A DNA stretch of 64,000 nt from Tunturiibacter empetritectus (GCF_014201375.1 NZ_JACHDZ010000005.1:124001-188000), one strand, 5' to 3'; shown: positions 9,419-18,632, counted from the stretch's first letter. Notes: generated by a model not told the origin, from the sequence alone. Numbers and translations: made by a program.

Positions 9419-10426
9419 CTAATTCGTCAAAACCGCCCGATACCGCACCTGGTTCTTCTTCACCTTGGTCACAGCATCATTCGCCTTGGCCATCGCAAAC
9501 CGCTCCGTAATCGCCTTCACCCCATGCCGAGCCGCAACGTCCAGCATCTCGCTGATCTCCTGCGGACTTCCGGTATTGCTCCCCGCAACCGCCTTCTGGT
9601 GCGCAATCAGCGACCCACCCAGAATCGGCATCGGAGAAGGCGGCGCTCCAACAACACACAAAGTTCCCTTCGGCCGCAGAGCATTCACATAAGCCTGCCA
9701 CTCCTGATCCGCGCTCACCGTCGAGAGCAGCAGATCAAACGACCCCGCGACCTTTTTCAGCGCTCCCGTATCGCGCGTATTCACAAAGTGATGTGCACCC
9801 AACTGCTTCGCTTCGGCCTCTTTATCCTTCGAGGTTGAAAACGCCGTCACCTCCGCGCCAAACGCCTTCGCAAACTGCACCCCAAGATGCCCCAGCCCGC
9901 CAATCCCAATCACGCCCACCCGCGACGACGGACGCACCTCATAGTTCCTCAGCGGAGCGTACACCGTAATCCCAGCACACAGCAGAGGAGCCGCATTCTC
10001 GCTCTCAAGCTTTGCAGGCAAGGGAATCGCAAATCGCGAGTTCACCCGAACCCTGTCGGCAAATCCGCCATTGCGTCCCACGCACGTCGGTTGAGCCTTC
10101 GCGCACAGCTGCTCCAGTCCCTGCCGGCACCATTCGCAGATCCCGCAGCTATCCGCCTGCCAGCCAATCCCCACGCGCTCGCCCATCGCGCGGTCCTTCA
10201 CACCCGAGCCCACCCCCACCACCGTCCCCACAATCTCATGGCCCGGAATAAAAGGATACTTGCTGATCCCCCAATCGTTATCGATCAGGTGAACATCGCT
10301 GTGACATACGCCGCAGTGCGAGATCTTTACCTCAACCTCATTCGCCTGCAGCTCGCCCGGATCGTATTTATAGGCTAGTAAGTGTGCGCCGGCCGCATGC
10401 ACAGCGAGACCATGTATTTCACTCAT
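9419..10426 (-). CDS. Zinc-dependent alcohol dehydrogenase (NADP-type, YahK/CAD-like)
   Basis: About 335 residues from the ATG at 10426, chosen because GGGAAAG precedes it at good distance. Catalytic-zinc ligands appear in CGVCHSDVHL (Cys) and GHEIVGTVVGVG (His-Glu). The structural-zinc lobe has its Cys residues in CGICEWCRQGLEQLC. The Rossmann fold shows GIGGLGHLGVQFAKA. The pattern matches the cinnamyl-alcohol/YahK branch of medium-chain dehydrogenases, which reduce aldehydes with NADPH; the physiological substrate is not evident. Transcribed alone, convergent with the MOSC gene. Confidence 0.92.
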   Translation of the reverse strand: MSEIHGLAVHAAGAHLLAYKYDPGELQANEVEVKISHCGVCHSDVHLIDNDWGISKYPFIPGHEIVGTVVGVGSGVKDRAMGERVGIGWQADSCGICEWCRQGLEQLCAKAQPTCVGRNGGFADRVRVNSRFAIPLPAKLESENAAPLLCAGITVYAPLRNYEVRPSSRVGVIGIGGLGHLGVQFAKAFGAEVTAFSTSKDKEAEAKQLGAHHFVNTRDTGALKKVAGSFDLLLSTVSADQEWQAYVNALRPKGTLCVVGAPPSPMPILGGSLIAHQKAVAGSNTGSPQEISEMLDVAARHGVKAITERFAMAKANDAVTKVKKNQVRYRAVLTN

Positions 10427-10627
10427 TCGAAGTCTTTCCCTTTTGGCGCAGAACATATCCGCCGCGCCGACCCTTTGATGCCATCTACCTTTGCTGCTAC
10501 CTGCCCTTTGATGCTACAACACCAACCGGAGCAAAAAAAATCCGCACGCTAATCGCACCCGATCGCAACAATCGTGTAACAAGACCTGCCTCAACACTTA
10601 TTAGCGTCGCCCAAAAGTCTCACCCTG

Positions 10628-12463
10628 CTACCGCACCACCAGGTTCAGCACCTGGTAGCCACTCACAGCGTATCCCGCCTCCACCGACCCCGCAGCCACA
10701 ACACTCTCCCCTGTCAGCTGCATCTTCTGCGCCTCTTTCAACGGCTCATAGATATTCGCCATCGACAACGGAACCTCCGGCAGAGCCTCGCCCTCCAGCA
10801 CCACCTGCGCCGCATGATTCAACAGAGTCACATAAACCCGATCGTTCTCATGAATCCTGTTCAGCGCCGCCACCGTATCGGCCAGCCCCACCGACCGCTC
10901 CGCCCCCGCCTTCGTCGTCAGCTTGTCCACCGTCGCGCCATCGCTCACCACCACCCGCATCGACCCGGCGCTCACATCCTCCGGCAACCTCACCTTCACC
11001 CGCACCATCCTCGTCTCAGCCTGATAGGGATGCACCACCGCCTCCACCTCAATCTCATCCCCCGCCCGAGCCTCCATCCTGCTCAAACGCGCCGACTCCA
11101 GCACCGCCGACATCCTCGCCGGAATCGCCTCCACCCTCAGCTTTACCCCCGTCACCACCGGCTGATCCAGCGCATTCCCGTACACCTTGCTGAACCGGTC
11201 ATTCACCAGCAAAGCCGCGTTGATCGTAGCCGGATTGAGCTCGTTCTGCGTCATCAACCCCTGCATCGCAACCGGCGGTAACCCCTTCACATCTATCTCG
11301 CCCGACAGCCGATAGCTCAACTCCTCCGCCGCCGTGTTATTCGTCTGCAAACTCTGATACACCGACACCACCATCGCCGACGGAGTCAGTTGCCGGTTAT
11401 CCAACACCTCAAAGTGCAGCGTCCTAGTCTTGGCCTGCACTCCCTTCTCCGTCGGAGGAGGAACCACCTCCACCACCACCGGAATCATCCGCGCCTCCAC
11501 CCCAAACCGCCCCATAATCGCCGAAGCGCGATCCTCCGTAAACGCCCCCACCGTCTCGGTCGTATTAATAATCTTGAACGCATTTAACGGCGACGCCAGC
11601 GAAGCCAGCACTGTAGCCTTGGTCATCGGCATATCCACCGGCCCATACTGCGTAATCGGATGCCCGCACGCCAGCAGCCTCGTCGGGTCCACATACGTCA
11701 CCGTGCAAGTCCCCGCCATCGACAGATCCCCTCGAACCAGCACCGCGCTCACCGCACTCCCCGGAACCAGTGGCTCCGGCTGCACCACGGCCGAGTCCGC
11801 CCCACCCAGCCCCACCACCGGCGTCAAACCCATCGCGCGAAACCGATCCCCAAACCGCTCCACCGTCTCCTGGCTGAACCCGCCCATCATCAGCGGAGTC
11901 TCCATCGCCCGCATCTCCGGCTGCCCCTCAAACTCTCTGCTCACCCCAGGCAGCTTCACTCCGGCCAGCTTCATCCCCCCCGCCGCCCCATCTTCATCCC
12001 GTACCTGCAGCATCGACTCGATCGGCGTAATCCCCGCAATCGGCTCCTTGCTGAACTGCCCGATCCGATAACTCAGCGCCCCCACCAGCCGCCCGTCGAT
12101 ATACACCGGACTTCCGCTCATCCCCGCCACCACGCCCGTGTACTCCGGCTTATCCCCATGCAGCCGAGCCAGAATCATGTCCTGCCCCGGTCCCAGCGCA
12201 TCCTTCAAGAGCCCCAAAATCTCCACCTGCATCGGCTCCGGATTCACCCCTTCGAAGACCGTATAAGCCACTCCGCGCATTCCCCGCCTCACCTCGGCCA
12301 GAGGAAAAAACTTCGTCACTGCCGGAGCCACCGAAGGCGCCGCCACCGCAGTCCATCCCGTCCCACTCACCGCCTGCCCCGCAGCCGAGGCCAGCGCAGA
12401 ACTCCCCAACACCCAGCCCATCATCAGGCCAGTCATCCACAACCGAGTTTTTACCGCATCCAT
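10628..12463 (-). CDS. SpoIVB / S55-family serine peptidase-like protein
   Basis: 611 residues from the ATG at 12463, with a signal peptide over the first ~30. Residues ~55-260 resemble the S55 (SpoIVB) peptidase fold, including RRGMRGVAYTVFEG, AGMSGSPVYIDG (catalytic Ser in GxSGS) and TYVDPTRLLACGHPI. In Bacillus this family cleaves SpoIVFA during sporulation, but acidobacteria do not form such spores and carry longer versions with a C-terminal beta-rich part as here. It is probably a periplasmic protease or protease-like sensor. No partner is evident in the neighbourhood. Confidence 0.8.
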   Translation of the reverse strand: MDAVKTRLWMTGLMMGWVLGSSALASAAGQAVSGTGWTAVAAPSVAPAVTKFFPLAEVRRGMRGVAYTVFEGVNPEPMQVEILGLLKDALGPGQDMILARLHGDKPEYTGVVAGMSGSPVYIDGRLVGALSYRIGQFSKEPIAGITPIESMLQVRDEDGAAGGMKLAGVKLPGVSREFEGQPEMRAMETPLMMGGFSQETVERFGDRFRAMGLTPVVGLGGADSAVVQPEPLVPGSAVSAVLVRGDLSMAGTCTVTYVDPTRLLACGHPITQYGPVDMPMTKATVLASLASPLNAFKIINTTETVGAFTEDRASAIMGRFGVEARMIPVVVEVVPPPTEKGVQAKTRTLHFEVLDNRQLTPSAMVVSVYQSLQTNNTAAEELSYRLSGEIDVKGLPPVAMQGLMTQNELNPATINAALLVNDRFSKVYGNALDQPVVTGVKLRVEAIPARMSAVLESARLSRMEARAGDEIEVEAVVHPYQAETRMVRVKVRLPEDVSAGSMRVVVSDGATVDKLTTKAGAERSVGLADTVAALNRIHENDRVYVTLLNHAAQVVLEGEALPEVPLSMANIYEPLKEAQKMQLTGESVVAAGSVEAGYAVSGYQVLNLVVR

Positions 12464-12515
12464 CACGTCTACAGACTACTAGGAAGTCATAAGTAGTGGC
12501 ACAAACTCACCAAGC

Positions 12516-12596
12516 GACCAACGGGAGCAACAGGCGAAGCGGTATACAAGTCACGAAGTGACCGCCTCCCGCGCAGGGAGCCCGTCCGGCAGGACA
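12516..12596. repeat. Intergenic three-hairpin repeat, family B, copy 2
   Basis: Starts with GACCAACGGGAG, then CGAAGCGGTATACAA, the perfect hairpin GTCACGAAGTGAC, a stem CTCCC/GGGAG around loop GCGCA, and the hairpin GTCCGGCAGGAC. The middle stem differs from copy 1 by paired changes while the loop is unchanged. Confidence 0.75.
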
Positions 12597-12653
12597 CACG
12601 CTCTACTCACAATTGCACTTAAACCCCGTCCAACATTCGGAGTAAAGTTTCAG

Positions 12654-13820
12654 ATGATGACTATCCTTCCGCATCCCAGGGCTCGCATCCTCCTCCTTCT
12701 CTCCTGCCTCCTCCTTCTCACCCTGCCCGCCGCCGCCCCCGCGCAGGAAGCACCCGCACAAAGCCCACCCCAGCAGACCAAACCCACCCCCGACGACGCC
12801 GGCCCCGACACCGACAACGGCACCATCGTCCTCAAGAAGAAGAAGGAAGCCGACGAGCCCCCGCCGCCCCCCGCGCCCGTCGCCCCCAAGGTCAAAAATC
12901 CCGACAACGAAACCTTCTCCCTCCGCGTCGACGTCCCCATCGTCAACATCGACGCCAGCGTCATCCTCGACAAGACCCACCAGTTCGTTCCCGGCCTCAA
13001 GGCCAACAACTTCCTCATCCTCGAAGACGGCGTCCCCCAGACCATCACCAGCGTCCGAACCACGCAAACCCCAATCACAGCCGTCATGCTGCTTGAGTTC
13101 GCCGCCAACAGCTACTACCTCATCAACGACATGCGCAACGCCTCCTACTACTTCTTCCGCTCCCTCCGCCCCGACGACTACATCGCCGTCATCACCTACG
13201 ACCTCCGCACCCACATCCTCACCGACTTCACCAACAACAAGGATCTCATTGCCCAATCTCTGCAGTCGCTCATGATCCCCGGCTTCTCCGACACCGACAT
13301 GTTCGACGCCCTCTACGAGACCCTCGACCGCACCAGCCGCATCGAAGGCCGAAAGTACATCATCCTCATCGGCTCCGGCCGTGACACCTTCTCCAAGCTC
13401 ACCCTCGACAAGATCCTCGCCAAAGTCAAGAACACCCCCAATGTCACCATCTTCACCATCTCCACCGGCGCGCTCCTCAACGAGCTCCGCGCTGGCGGAG
13501 GCCCCCGCGAGCTCGACTACCTCCAGGCGCAGAATCAACTACAGACCTTCGCCAGGATGACCGGCGGCCTCAGCTTCGCCCCCGTCTTCCAGGGCGAACT
13601 CCCCGACATCTTCTCCCAGATCAACCAGTCCATCCGCAACGAGTACATCCTCACCTACCGCCCCACCAACAACAAGAACGACGGCACCTACCGCAAGGTC
13701 AAGGTCCTCCTCGTCGACAACGAAGGCCACCCCTTGCGCATGCAGGACGAAAAGGGCAAGCCGCAAAAGTACTCCGTCATCGCCCGCGACGGCTACAGCG
13801 CCAAACTCCCCGTCGAATAA
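12654..13820 (+). CDS. VWFA-related acidobacterial domain protein
   Basis: 388 residues. The ATG at 12654 opens a signal peptide (hydrophobic core LLLLSCLLLLTLPAAAPAQ). A Pro/Glu-rich spacer follows, then a beta-rich segment with VDVPIVNIDASVILD, and a von Willebrand A-like domain from about residue 135. The MIDAS-like first strand is changed to MLLEFAANSYY, so metal binding is doubtful. This matches the protein family described from acidobacteria as VWFA-related, many copies of which occur per genome. Function unknown; probably secreted or periplasmic. Monocistronic, following repeat family B copy 2. Confidence 0.85.
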   Translation: MMTILPHPRARILLLLSCLLLLTLPAAAPAQEAPAQSPPQQTKPTPDDAGPDTDNGTIVLKKKKEADEPPPPPAPVAPKVKNPDNETFSLRVDVPIVNIDASVILDKTHQFVPGLKANNFLILEDGVPQTITSVRTTQTPITAVMLLEFAANSYYLINDMRNASYYFFRSLRPDDYIAVITYDLRTHILTDFTNNKDLIAQSLQSLMIPGFSDTDMFDALYETLDRTSRIEGRKYIILIGSGRDTFSKLTLDKILAKVKNTPNVTIFTISTGALLNELRAGGGPRELDYLQAQNQLQTFARMTGGLSFAPVFQGELPDIFSQINQSIRNEYILTYRPTNNKNDGTYRKVKVLLVDNEGHPLRMQDEKGKPQKYSVIARDGYSAKLPVE

Positions 13821-13845
13821 TCCAGGCGTCGATTCTTCAACATGA

Positions 13846-15600
13846 TCAGAGATCCAAATCAATCTCCGACAACGGTGTCGAGCAACAGATCAAAACGTCT
13901 CCCTCGGCAGGCCGATCAAGCGGCTCCGGCGCATAGTCGATTTTGCCCCCAATCAACCCGGACTCGCACATATGGCAGACACCCGTCCGACAAGACCATC
14001 TGACAGGAATATCGCAAGCTTCGGCGAATTCGAGAAGACTTCCATATCGCTCGCTCCACGGAACTGTAAGGCCGCTGCGCGTGAAGAAAACCTTCGGACC
14101 GCCGCCAACTGCTCCGGCAGGCTGATGCGGCTGCACCAAGGCAGTCCTTGCGATTCCGGGTGTTATTGATGATCCCGTACCGAACGTCTCTGAATGAATA
14201 CAGGAATCAGGGAGACCCCAGTCCTTCAACGCCGTAGTCAGATCTGCGAGGAAACTGGCAGGTCCGCAAAGATAGAACTCCGCTGTCTTCGGTACGTTGC
14301 GCTCTTCCAAGAAGGAAAGATTCAGGTGCCCGTGAACGTCATAGTCACTCCCCAATCGATCCCCAGCTTCGGGCTTGCTATACGCAACCAACGAATGACT
14401 CTTAGGAAGACCCTTCAACAGCTCCCGCACCTCCAGCGCAAAGGGGTGTTCTCTGCCATTGCGGCCTCCGTAACACCACCAGATCTCCCGCGTGGAATTT
14501 GCCTCTGTAGCCGCAAGCGAGTGAAGCATCGAGAGCACCGGCGTCGCCCCGATACCCGCGCTCAGCAGCACAACGGGTCTGTCATTCGGTGCAAGCGTAA
14601 AGCTGCCTCTCGGTGCGCTCACCTGAAGGAGATCGCCAACCTGAATACGTTCATGAAAGTAGTGGCTGCCTGCGCCATCAGCACGCTTCACGCTGACGCG
14701 ATAGGTTCCGGCACTCTGCGGACCAGACATCGAATAACTTCGCAGGATAGGAGCGGAGTTCTTGTCGAGTTCGAGCTTGAAGACAATAAATTGACCCGCA
14801 AGAGGCGCCGGCAATGCACTCCGATCCTCCGACTCGAGAAGAAAGGAGAGCACGGCAGCGCTCTCTCGTCGCACCGCCCCCACTCGCAGTGATCGAAACC
14901 CACTCCACGCCGGCGGTGGCGCAGAGGATGGAGCCAGGCCGGCATTGCCACCCTTCTCGTCCCCCTCGAGCAGAGCTTCGAACGATCCTCTCCAGCCTGC
15001 ACTGAGTGCCGGGACGCGAAGGGCACGTTCCAATTGATCGCGCGGATGGTCAGGCAAGTAAAGCAGTGCATCGATCGCGGCGACGCTCATACCCTCCGGT
15101 CCATCCGCCACCTTCACGATCTCATCTCCGGCGCCGATCTCTCCCTCCTCAATCACACGGAAGTAGAAGCCCGGCCGCTTATGCGAAACCAACAGCGCGG
15201 GCATCTGAGGGTTGTTCATCCGTAGGCCGACGCGATAGCAGGTAACCCGTGGCTGCGTCACCTCGAACAGCGCTCCACCGATCCGGTAGCGATCCCCGAT
15301 ACAGACCTCCTCATCGGGCAGGCCATCAACCGTCAGGTTCTCGCCAAACTGACCGTACTCAAAGTCATGCCGCTGAAGGTACGTCTCCCAGTAGCGGTAA
15401 GAGTCGAGTTGGTACACCATGACGGCGCGATGTTCTCCGCCATGTCCTGCAAGGTCGCCCTGCCCATCGCCATCGAGATTTAAATGACGCGCCATCACCC
15501 TGCCTGGTGCCGATCGTTTCCAGATAGCGGTATGGACCACCTTGCCTTGCCAGTCGACGTCGTGTGGAAGACCGACATTCACGGAGATAAGCGAATTCAT
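13846..15600 (-). CDS. MOSC - FAD/NAD oxidoreductase - 2Fe-2S ferredoxin fusion protein
   Basis: 584 residues from the ATG at 15600, preceded by AGGGAG. Three parts in order: a MOSC domain (residues ~1-215) with GEHRAVMVYQLDSYRYW and FGENLTVDGL; a ferredoxin-reductase-type unit (~235-480) with the flavin motif RSYSMSGPQ and NAD motif LLSAGIGATPVLSMLH; and a C-terminal plant-type ferredoxin domain whose Cys ligands lie in CRTGVCHMC plus a later ICCSTP. The architecture is a self-contained chain from NAD(P)H through flavin and iron-sulphur to a molybdenum-cofactor site, suggesting reduction of N-oxygenated compounds. Monocistronic. Confidence 0.9.
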   Translation of the reverse strand: MNSLISVNVGLPHDVDWQGKVVHTAIWKRSAPGRVMARHLNLDGDGQGDLAGHGGEHRAVMVYQLDSYRYWETYLQRHDFEYGQFGENLTVDGLPDEEVCIGDRYRIGGALFEVTQPRVTCYRVGLRMNNPQMPALLVSHKRPGFYFRVIEEGEIGAGDEIVKVADGPEGMSVAAIDALLYLPDHPRDQLERALRVPALSAGWRGSFEALLEGDEKGGNAGLAPSSAPPPAWSGFRSLRVGAVRRESAAVLSFLLESEDRSALPAPLAGQFIVFKLELDKNSAPILRSYSMSGPQSAGTYRVSVKRADGAGSHYFHERIQVGDLLQVSAPRGSFTLAPNDRPVVLLSAGIGATPVLSMLHSLAATEANSTREIWWCYGGRNGREHPFALEVRELLKGLPKSHSLVAYSKPEAGDRLGSDYDVHGHLNLSFLEERNVPKTAEFYLCGPASFLADLTTALKDWGLPDSCIHSETFGTGSSITPGIARTALVQPHQPAGAVGGGPKVFFTRSGLTVPWSERYGSLLEFAEACDIPVRWSCRTGVCHMCESGLIGGKIDYAPEPLDRPAEGDVLICCSTPLSEIDLDL

Positions 15601-15897
15601 CCTTTGCTCCCTCACGCCGAAGATAGAGCGAGTCGTTTCCGAGGAGCAGCGCGTCTCTGTGATCCTCTGCTGCCGTCTTTGTTTTTTGAGATAGGTCCAG
15701 GCTTTAGCCTGGACATGCAAGACCCACTCCTCGATAGCCGACTATCAAGAGTAAACCCGTTCGTAGCCTTTTATCTCCGAATATCTCGTCATCCAGCCGT
15801 TACGCGCAATCGGTTCCATGACGCCAAAACCCAGTAAAAAAGTGTTTTATCGAGAGACCAGACACCTGTGATCCACCCGCAAGCACCAGCGAAACCA

Positions 15898-16038
15898 TCA
15901 CCCAACACTCTTCCCCAGTAACTCCCGCACAGCCGACGCTATCTCCTCCACGTGCGTCTGCAGAGCAAATTGTCCCGTATCTAAAAACCGCACACAGCAT
16001 TTCGGACTATCCCTCCTAAAAGCCTCCGCCTCCGGAGG
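15898..16038 (-). pseudogene. 3' fragment of a duplicated alpha/beta hydrolase gene
   Basis: Translated leftward, this fragment aligns with the last ~47 residues of the hydrolase at 20381-21415: FLDTGQFALQTHVEEI here against FLDTGHFALETHVEEV there, and both end GKSVG/AKSVG plus stop. The catalytic His has become Gln. The match continues for a few bases beyond the stop codon. Only the 3' end remains, cut off just before the arsR promoter. Confidence 0.85.
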
Positions 16039-16055
16039 TAGTACTACTTTCTCTC

Positions 16056-16087
16056 TTGACAAACCATAACCACACGGTTATGGTTTT
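16056..16087. promoter_or_regulatory. Palindromic ArsR-type operator overlapping the promoter
   Basis: AAACCATAACC (16061-16071) is repeated in perfect inversion as GGTTATGGTTT (16076-16086), with a 4-bp spacer. A consensus -35 TTGACA (16056-16061) touches the left arm and a TATGGT -10 (16079-16084) lies in the right arm. A repressor bound here would block the promoter, as expected for autoregulation by the adjacent ArsR-family protein. Confidence 0.75.
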
Positions 16088-16415
16088 GCCTGTGAAGCCG
16101 GCCAGCGCCCATCACGTCTTCCGTGCCCTATCCGACCCGACCCGCCGGGCCATCTTCGAGGAGTTGACCCGGCAGGGAGAGCAGACCGTCCACGCCTTGA
16201 CCAGCTTTGCCGGAGTCTCCCAGCCTGCCGTCTCCAAGCACCTCACCGTGCTCAAGCGGGCAAAGCTGGTACGGCATCGCCGAGCGGGACGCGAAACTCA
16301 CTACCGCGCGCAGCCAGACGCCCTGGCACCCATGGTCGACTGGCTGCGTCACTACGGTGTCTTCTGGCGCGACCGGTTTGACAAGCTTGAAGCACTTTTG
16401 GAAAGGATGGAATAA
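16080..16415 (+). CDS. ArsR-family winged-helix transcriptional regulator
   Basis: 111 residues if started at the ATG 16080; a GTG at 16092 is as likely because the promoter sits directly on the start and the mRNA may be leaderless. The winged helix is clear: FRALSDPTRRAIFEELTRQG, then the recognition helix VSQPAVSKHLTVLKRAKLV. There are no Cys metal ligands, so it belongs to the metal-independent group that usually controls adjacent SRPBCC genes. It is the first of four overlapping genes (16080-17732) and probably represses them through the palindrome at 16061-16086. Confidence 0.9.
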   Translation: MVLPVKPASAHHVFRALSDPTRRAIFEELTRQGEQTVHALTSFAGVSQPAVSKHLTVLKRAKLVRHRRAGRETHYRAQPDALAPMVDWLRHYGVFWRDRFDKLEALLERME

Positions 16416-16894
16416 TGACCCAAGCAGTTGACGTCTCCACTCGCTCCATCGTCGTCGAACGCCAGATGCCGCATCCACAGGAGAAGGTCTGGCGTGCGCT
16501 CACCGAAGGCCCGCTCATCGAGCAATGGCTGATGAAGAACGACTTTCAGCCCATCGTCGGGCACAAGTTCAACTTCCGCGCCAAACCCATGGCCGGCTGG
16601 AACGGCATCGCCGACTGCGAGGTCCTCGTAGTCGACCCACCCCAGCGTCTCTCCTGGAGCCAGAACGCCTCCGGCGACCAGGCCGCCGACGGTCTGCGCT
16701 CAGTTGTCACCTGGACCCTGACGCCCACAAGCGCTGGCACCCACGTTCGCATGGAGCACTCCGGCTTCCGCCCGCAGGACGAAGGCGGCTACCAGGCCAT
16801 GAACTTCGGCTGGCCACGCGTCCTCGCGAACCTCGAGCGTGTGGCAGGAGTGTTGAATCCCGAAGAGTTGAATCCCAGCGAGGTAAAGCAATGA
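16415..16894 (+). CDS. SRPBCC (AHSA1-like) domain protein 1
   Basis: 159 residues with the START/Bet v1-like fold of the Aha1 C-terminal group: the opening VERQMPHPQEKVWRALTEG, the pocket strand WNGIADCEVLVVDPPQRLSW and the closing helix after MEHSGFRPQD. Such proteins bind hydrophobic ligands in a deep cavity; the ligand is unknown. It overlaps the ArsR stop by one base (TAATG) and the next gene by four (ATGA), so it is translationally coupled. About half its residues match those of the next gene, so the two arose by tandem duplication. Confidence 0.9.
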   Translation: MTQAVDVSTRSIVVERQMPHPQEKVWRALTEGPLIEQWLMKNDFQPIVGHKFNFRAKPMAGWNGIADCEVLVVDPPQRLSWSQNASGDQAADGLRSVVTWTLTPTSAGTHVRMEHSGFRPQDEGGYQAMNFGWPRVLANLERVAGVLNPEELNPSEVKQ

Positions 16895-17316
16895 CCGCCC
16901 CCAATACCCTTGTCATTGAGCGAGTCTTCCCACACGCACCAGAAAAGCTCTGGCGCGCCCTCACCGAGAGCCCGCTCCTCGCGCAGTGGATGATGAACAA
17001 CGACTTCGAGCCGGTGCCCGGGCGAAAGTTCCAGTTCCGCGCCGACCCCATGCCAAACTGGAACGGCATCGTCGACTGCGAGGTGCTCGTCGTCGACCCA
17101 CTCCAACGCCTGTCTTATAACTGGGGTGTTGGAGGAGGCGAAGCCGGGCTTCAATGGGTAGTGCTCTTCACCTTGACTCCAGCCGACGGCGGCACTCGCC
17201 TTCGCATGGAGCAGTCCGGCTTCGGTCCCGATCAGCAGGCAGCGTATCAAGGCGCAAACTACGGCTGGCAGAAGTTCTTCGGCGGCCTCGAGCGTGTCCT
17301 TGGGGAGGTGCAATGA
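16891..17316 (+). CDS. SRPBCC (AHSA1-like) domain protein 2
   Basis: 141 residues, paralogue of the preceding gene: VERQMPHPQEKVWRALTEG there, IERVFPHAPEKLWRALTES here, and both have WNGI(A/V)DCEVLVVDP. The two may bind related ligands or form a heterodimer, which is inference. Start ATG overlaps the upstream stop by four bases, and its own stop overlaps the DoxX-like gene by four. Confidence 0.9.
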   Translation: MTAPNTLVIERVFPHAPEKLWRALTESPLLAQWMMNNDFEPVPGRKFQFRADPMPNWNGIVDCEVLVVDPLQRLSYNWGVGGGEAGLQWVVLFTLTPADGGTRLRMEQSGFGPDQQAAYQGANYGWQKFFGGLERVLGEVQ

Positions 17317-17732
17317 CCACGACGGCAAAGAACATTACGTATTGGACGACGACCGGACTCATAGCATTTTTTATCGGAAGCGGCGGTGCCGGGCAGCTGG
17401 TACAGTTTCAGCGCAACCCCCATGGCGTCGTGCCCGTCCTTGGCTACCCCCTGTACTTCTTCGCCATCCTGGGATTCTGGAAGGTGCTCGGAGCCATCGC
17501 CATTCTCGTGCCACGCTACCCGAGGCTCAAGGAGTGGGCCTACGCCGGCATCTTCTTCGACCTGACAGGCGCAGCCGCATCCTGCGCTGCAGTCGGCGGT
17601 TACGGCGCCTATGCCTTTCACATCCTGGCCCCGCTCATCCTCGCCGGTATTACTGTGGCATCCTGGGCCCTGCGACCGGAGAGCCGCACTATCGGCCTCC
17701 TCTTTCCCGCAACAAACAGCACTCCGATATAA
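17313..17732 (+). CDS. DoxX-like family membrane protein
   Basis: 139 residues with four hydrophobic helices, including GLIAFFIGSGGAGQLVQF, YPLYFFAILGFWKVLGAIAI and FHILAPLILAGITVASWAL. The motif GFWKVLGAIAILVPRYPRLKEWAYAG is typical of DoxX-like proteins found after ArsR/SRPBCC genes. Function in this setting is not established; related proteins take part in redox handling at the membrane. Last gene of the operon, with GGGGAGGTG as ribosome-binding site. Confidence 0.88.
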   Translation: MTTTAKNITYWTTTGLIAFFIGSGGAGQLVQFQRNPHGVVPVLGYPLYFFAILGFWKVLGAIAILVPRYPRLKEWAYAGIFFDLTGAAASCAAVGGYGAYAFHILAPLILAGITVASWALRPESRTIGLLFPATNSTPI

Positions 17733-18022
17733 CCACCAGAGCTGGAAACATCGACCCAAGGTGAGACAGAGGAATCATCGGAAGAATTGCTGCATCTGAT
17801 TTGATACAACTTCCACCCATCGCGGCAGGGCCGACGGATCGGGCCACGCTCTGGGTAGCCACTTGTAGTGGAAGCCACCGGATATCTTGCACAGGGCCCA
17901 ATCTCTAATTGACGCTGAGCTTTTGTAGTTAAGTTAGTTCAGTTGTGGGTGCTATGGATTGCGCATACCCTGCACACCATCCAGTACCTGTATGTTCTTC
18001 AACCAGAGGTGGAGGTGTTGAT
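17733..18022. other. Gap after the DoxX-like gene; nothing recognised
   Basis: No gene, terminator with a T-run, or repeat was seen. The only feature is the small dyad CCACTTGTAGTGG near 17859. The final bases carry the strong ribosome-binding site GGAGGTG of the cytochrome P460 gene. Confidence 0.4.
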
Positions 18023-18583
18023 ATGAAGTCAAAACGCATACTCATCAGTGTGGGTCTTGTGGCATCTCTCGTCGCCGTCTCCGAGATTGCGACCTCCGCC
18101 AGTCAGGACAAGTACACCGTAAAAGTTACAAATGGCCTCGCCTTCTCCGAGTTCAGGGGATACGAAAGCTGGCAGGTGATCGGCGTCAGCCATCACGGAG
18201 ATCTGATCGCTGCGATCCTCGGAAATCCCGCGATGATCGACGCCTACAAGGCTGGCATTCCAGAGAACGGCAAGCCCTTCCCCGATGGCGCCAAGATGGC
18301 GAAGATCCATTGGAACGCGAAGAAGGATGAGGCCATGCCCGGTGAGCCGACCGTGCCAGGAACTTTGCATGACGTTGATTTCATGCTGAAGGACAGCAAG
18401 AGGTTTGCGGACGGTAAGGGGTGGGGCTATGGCGCGTTCGAGTATGACTCGGCGTCCAATACGTTCAGGCCCGCCGACTTGAATGACAAACCACCGCAGG
18501 GGCATGACGCGGAGTGTGGGGTTTCTTGCCACATGGCCGCGCAGAATCGAGACTATGTTTTCACCCGGTACGGGTCGAGGTGA
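18023..18583 (+). CDS. Cytochrome P460 family protein
   Basis: 186 residues from the ATG at 18023, preceded by GGAGGTG nine bases upstream. A signal peptide covers the first ~26 residues (SVGLVASLVAVSEIATSA). The P460 domain follows, ending in the haem c attachment motif CGVSCH near residue 170 and the closing DYVFTRYG. P460 proteins use an unusual Lys- or Tyr-crosslinked haem to oxidise hydroxylamine or detoxify NO; one Lys in KIHWNAKKDEA is a candidate for the crosslink. Many non-nitrifiers carry such genes with unproven role. Periplasmic, monocistronic. Confidence 0.88.
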   Translation: MKSKRILISVGLVASLVAVSEIATSASQDKYTVKVTNGLAFSEFRGYESWQVIGVSHHGDLIAAILGNPAMIDAYKAGIPENGKPFPDGAKMAKIHWNAKKDEAMPGEPTVPGTLHDVDFMLKDSKRFADGKGWGYGAFEYDSASNTFRPADLNDKPPQGHDAECGVSCHMAAQNRDYVFTRYGSR

Positions 18584-18632
18584 GCGGTGCGGTTGCGCAT
18601 CCAACCGAAAGGAGGCACTCCCTTACTCCTCC

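Noticed and set aside
15800..16000. A 66-codon leftward frame upstream of the ArsR gene
   Set aside because: Another frame of the same DNA matches the hydrolase C-terminus, so the region is a gene fragment and this frame is chance.
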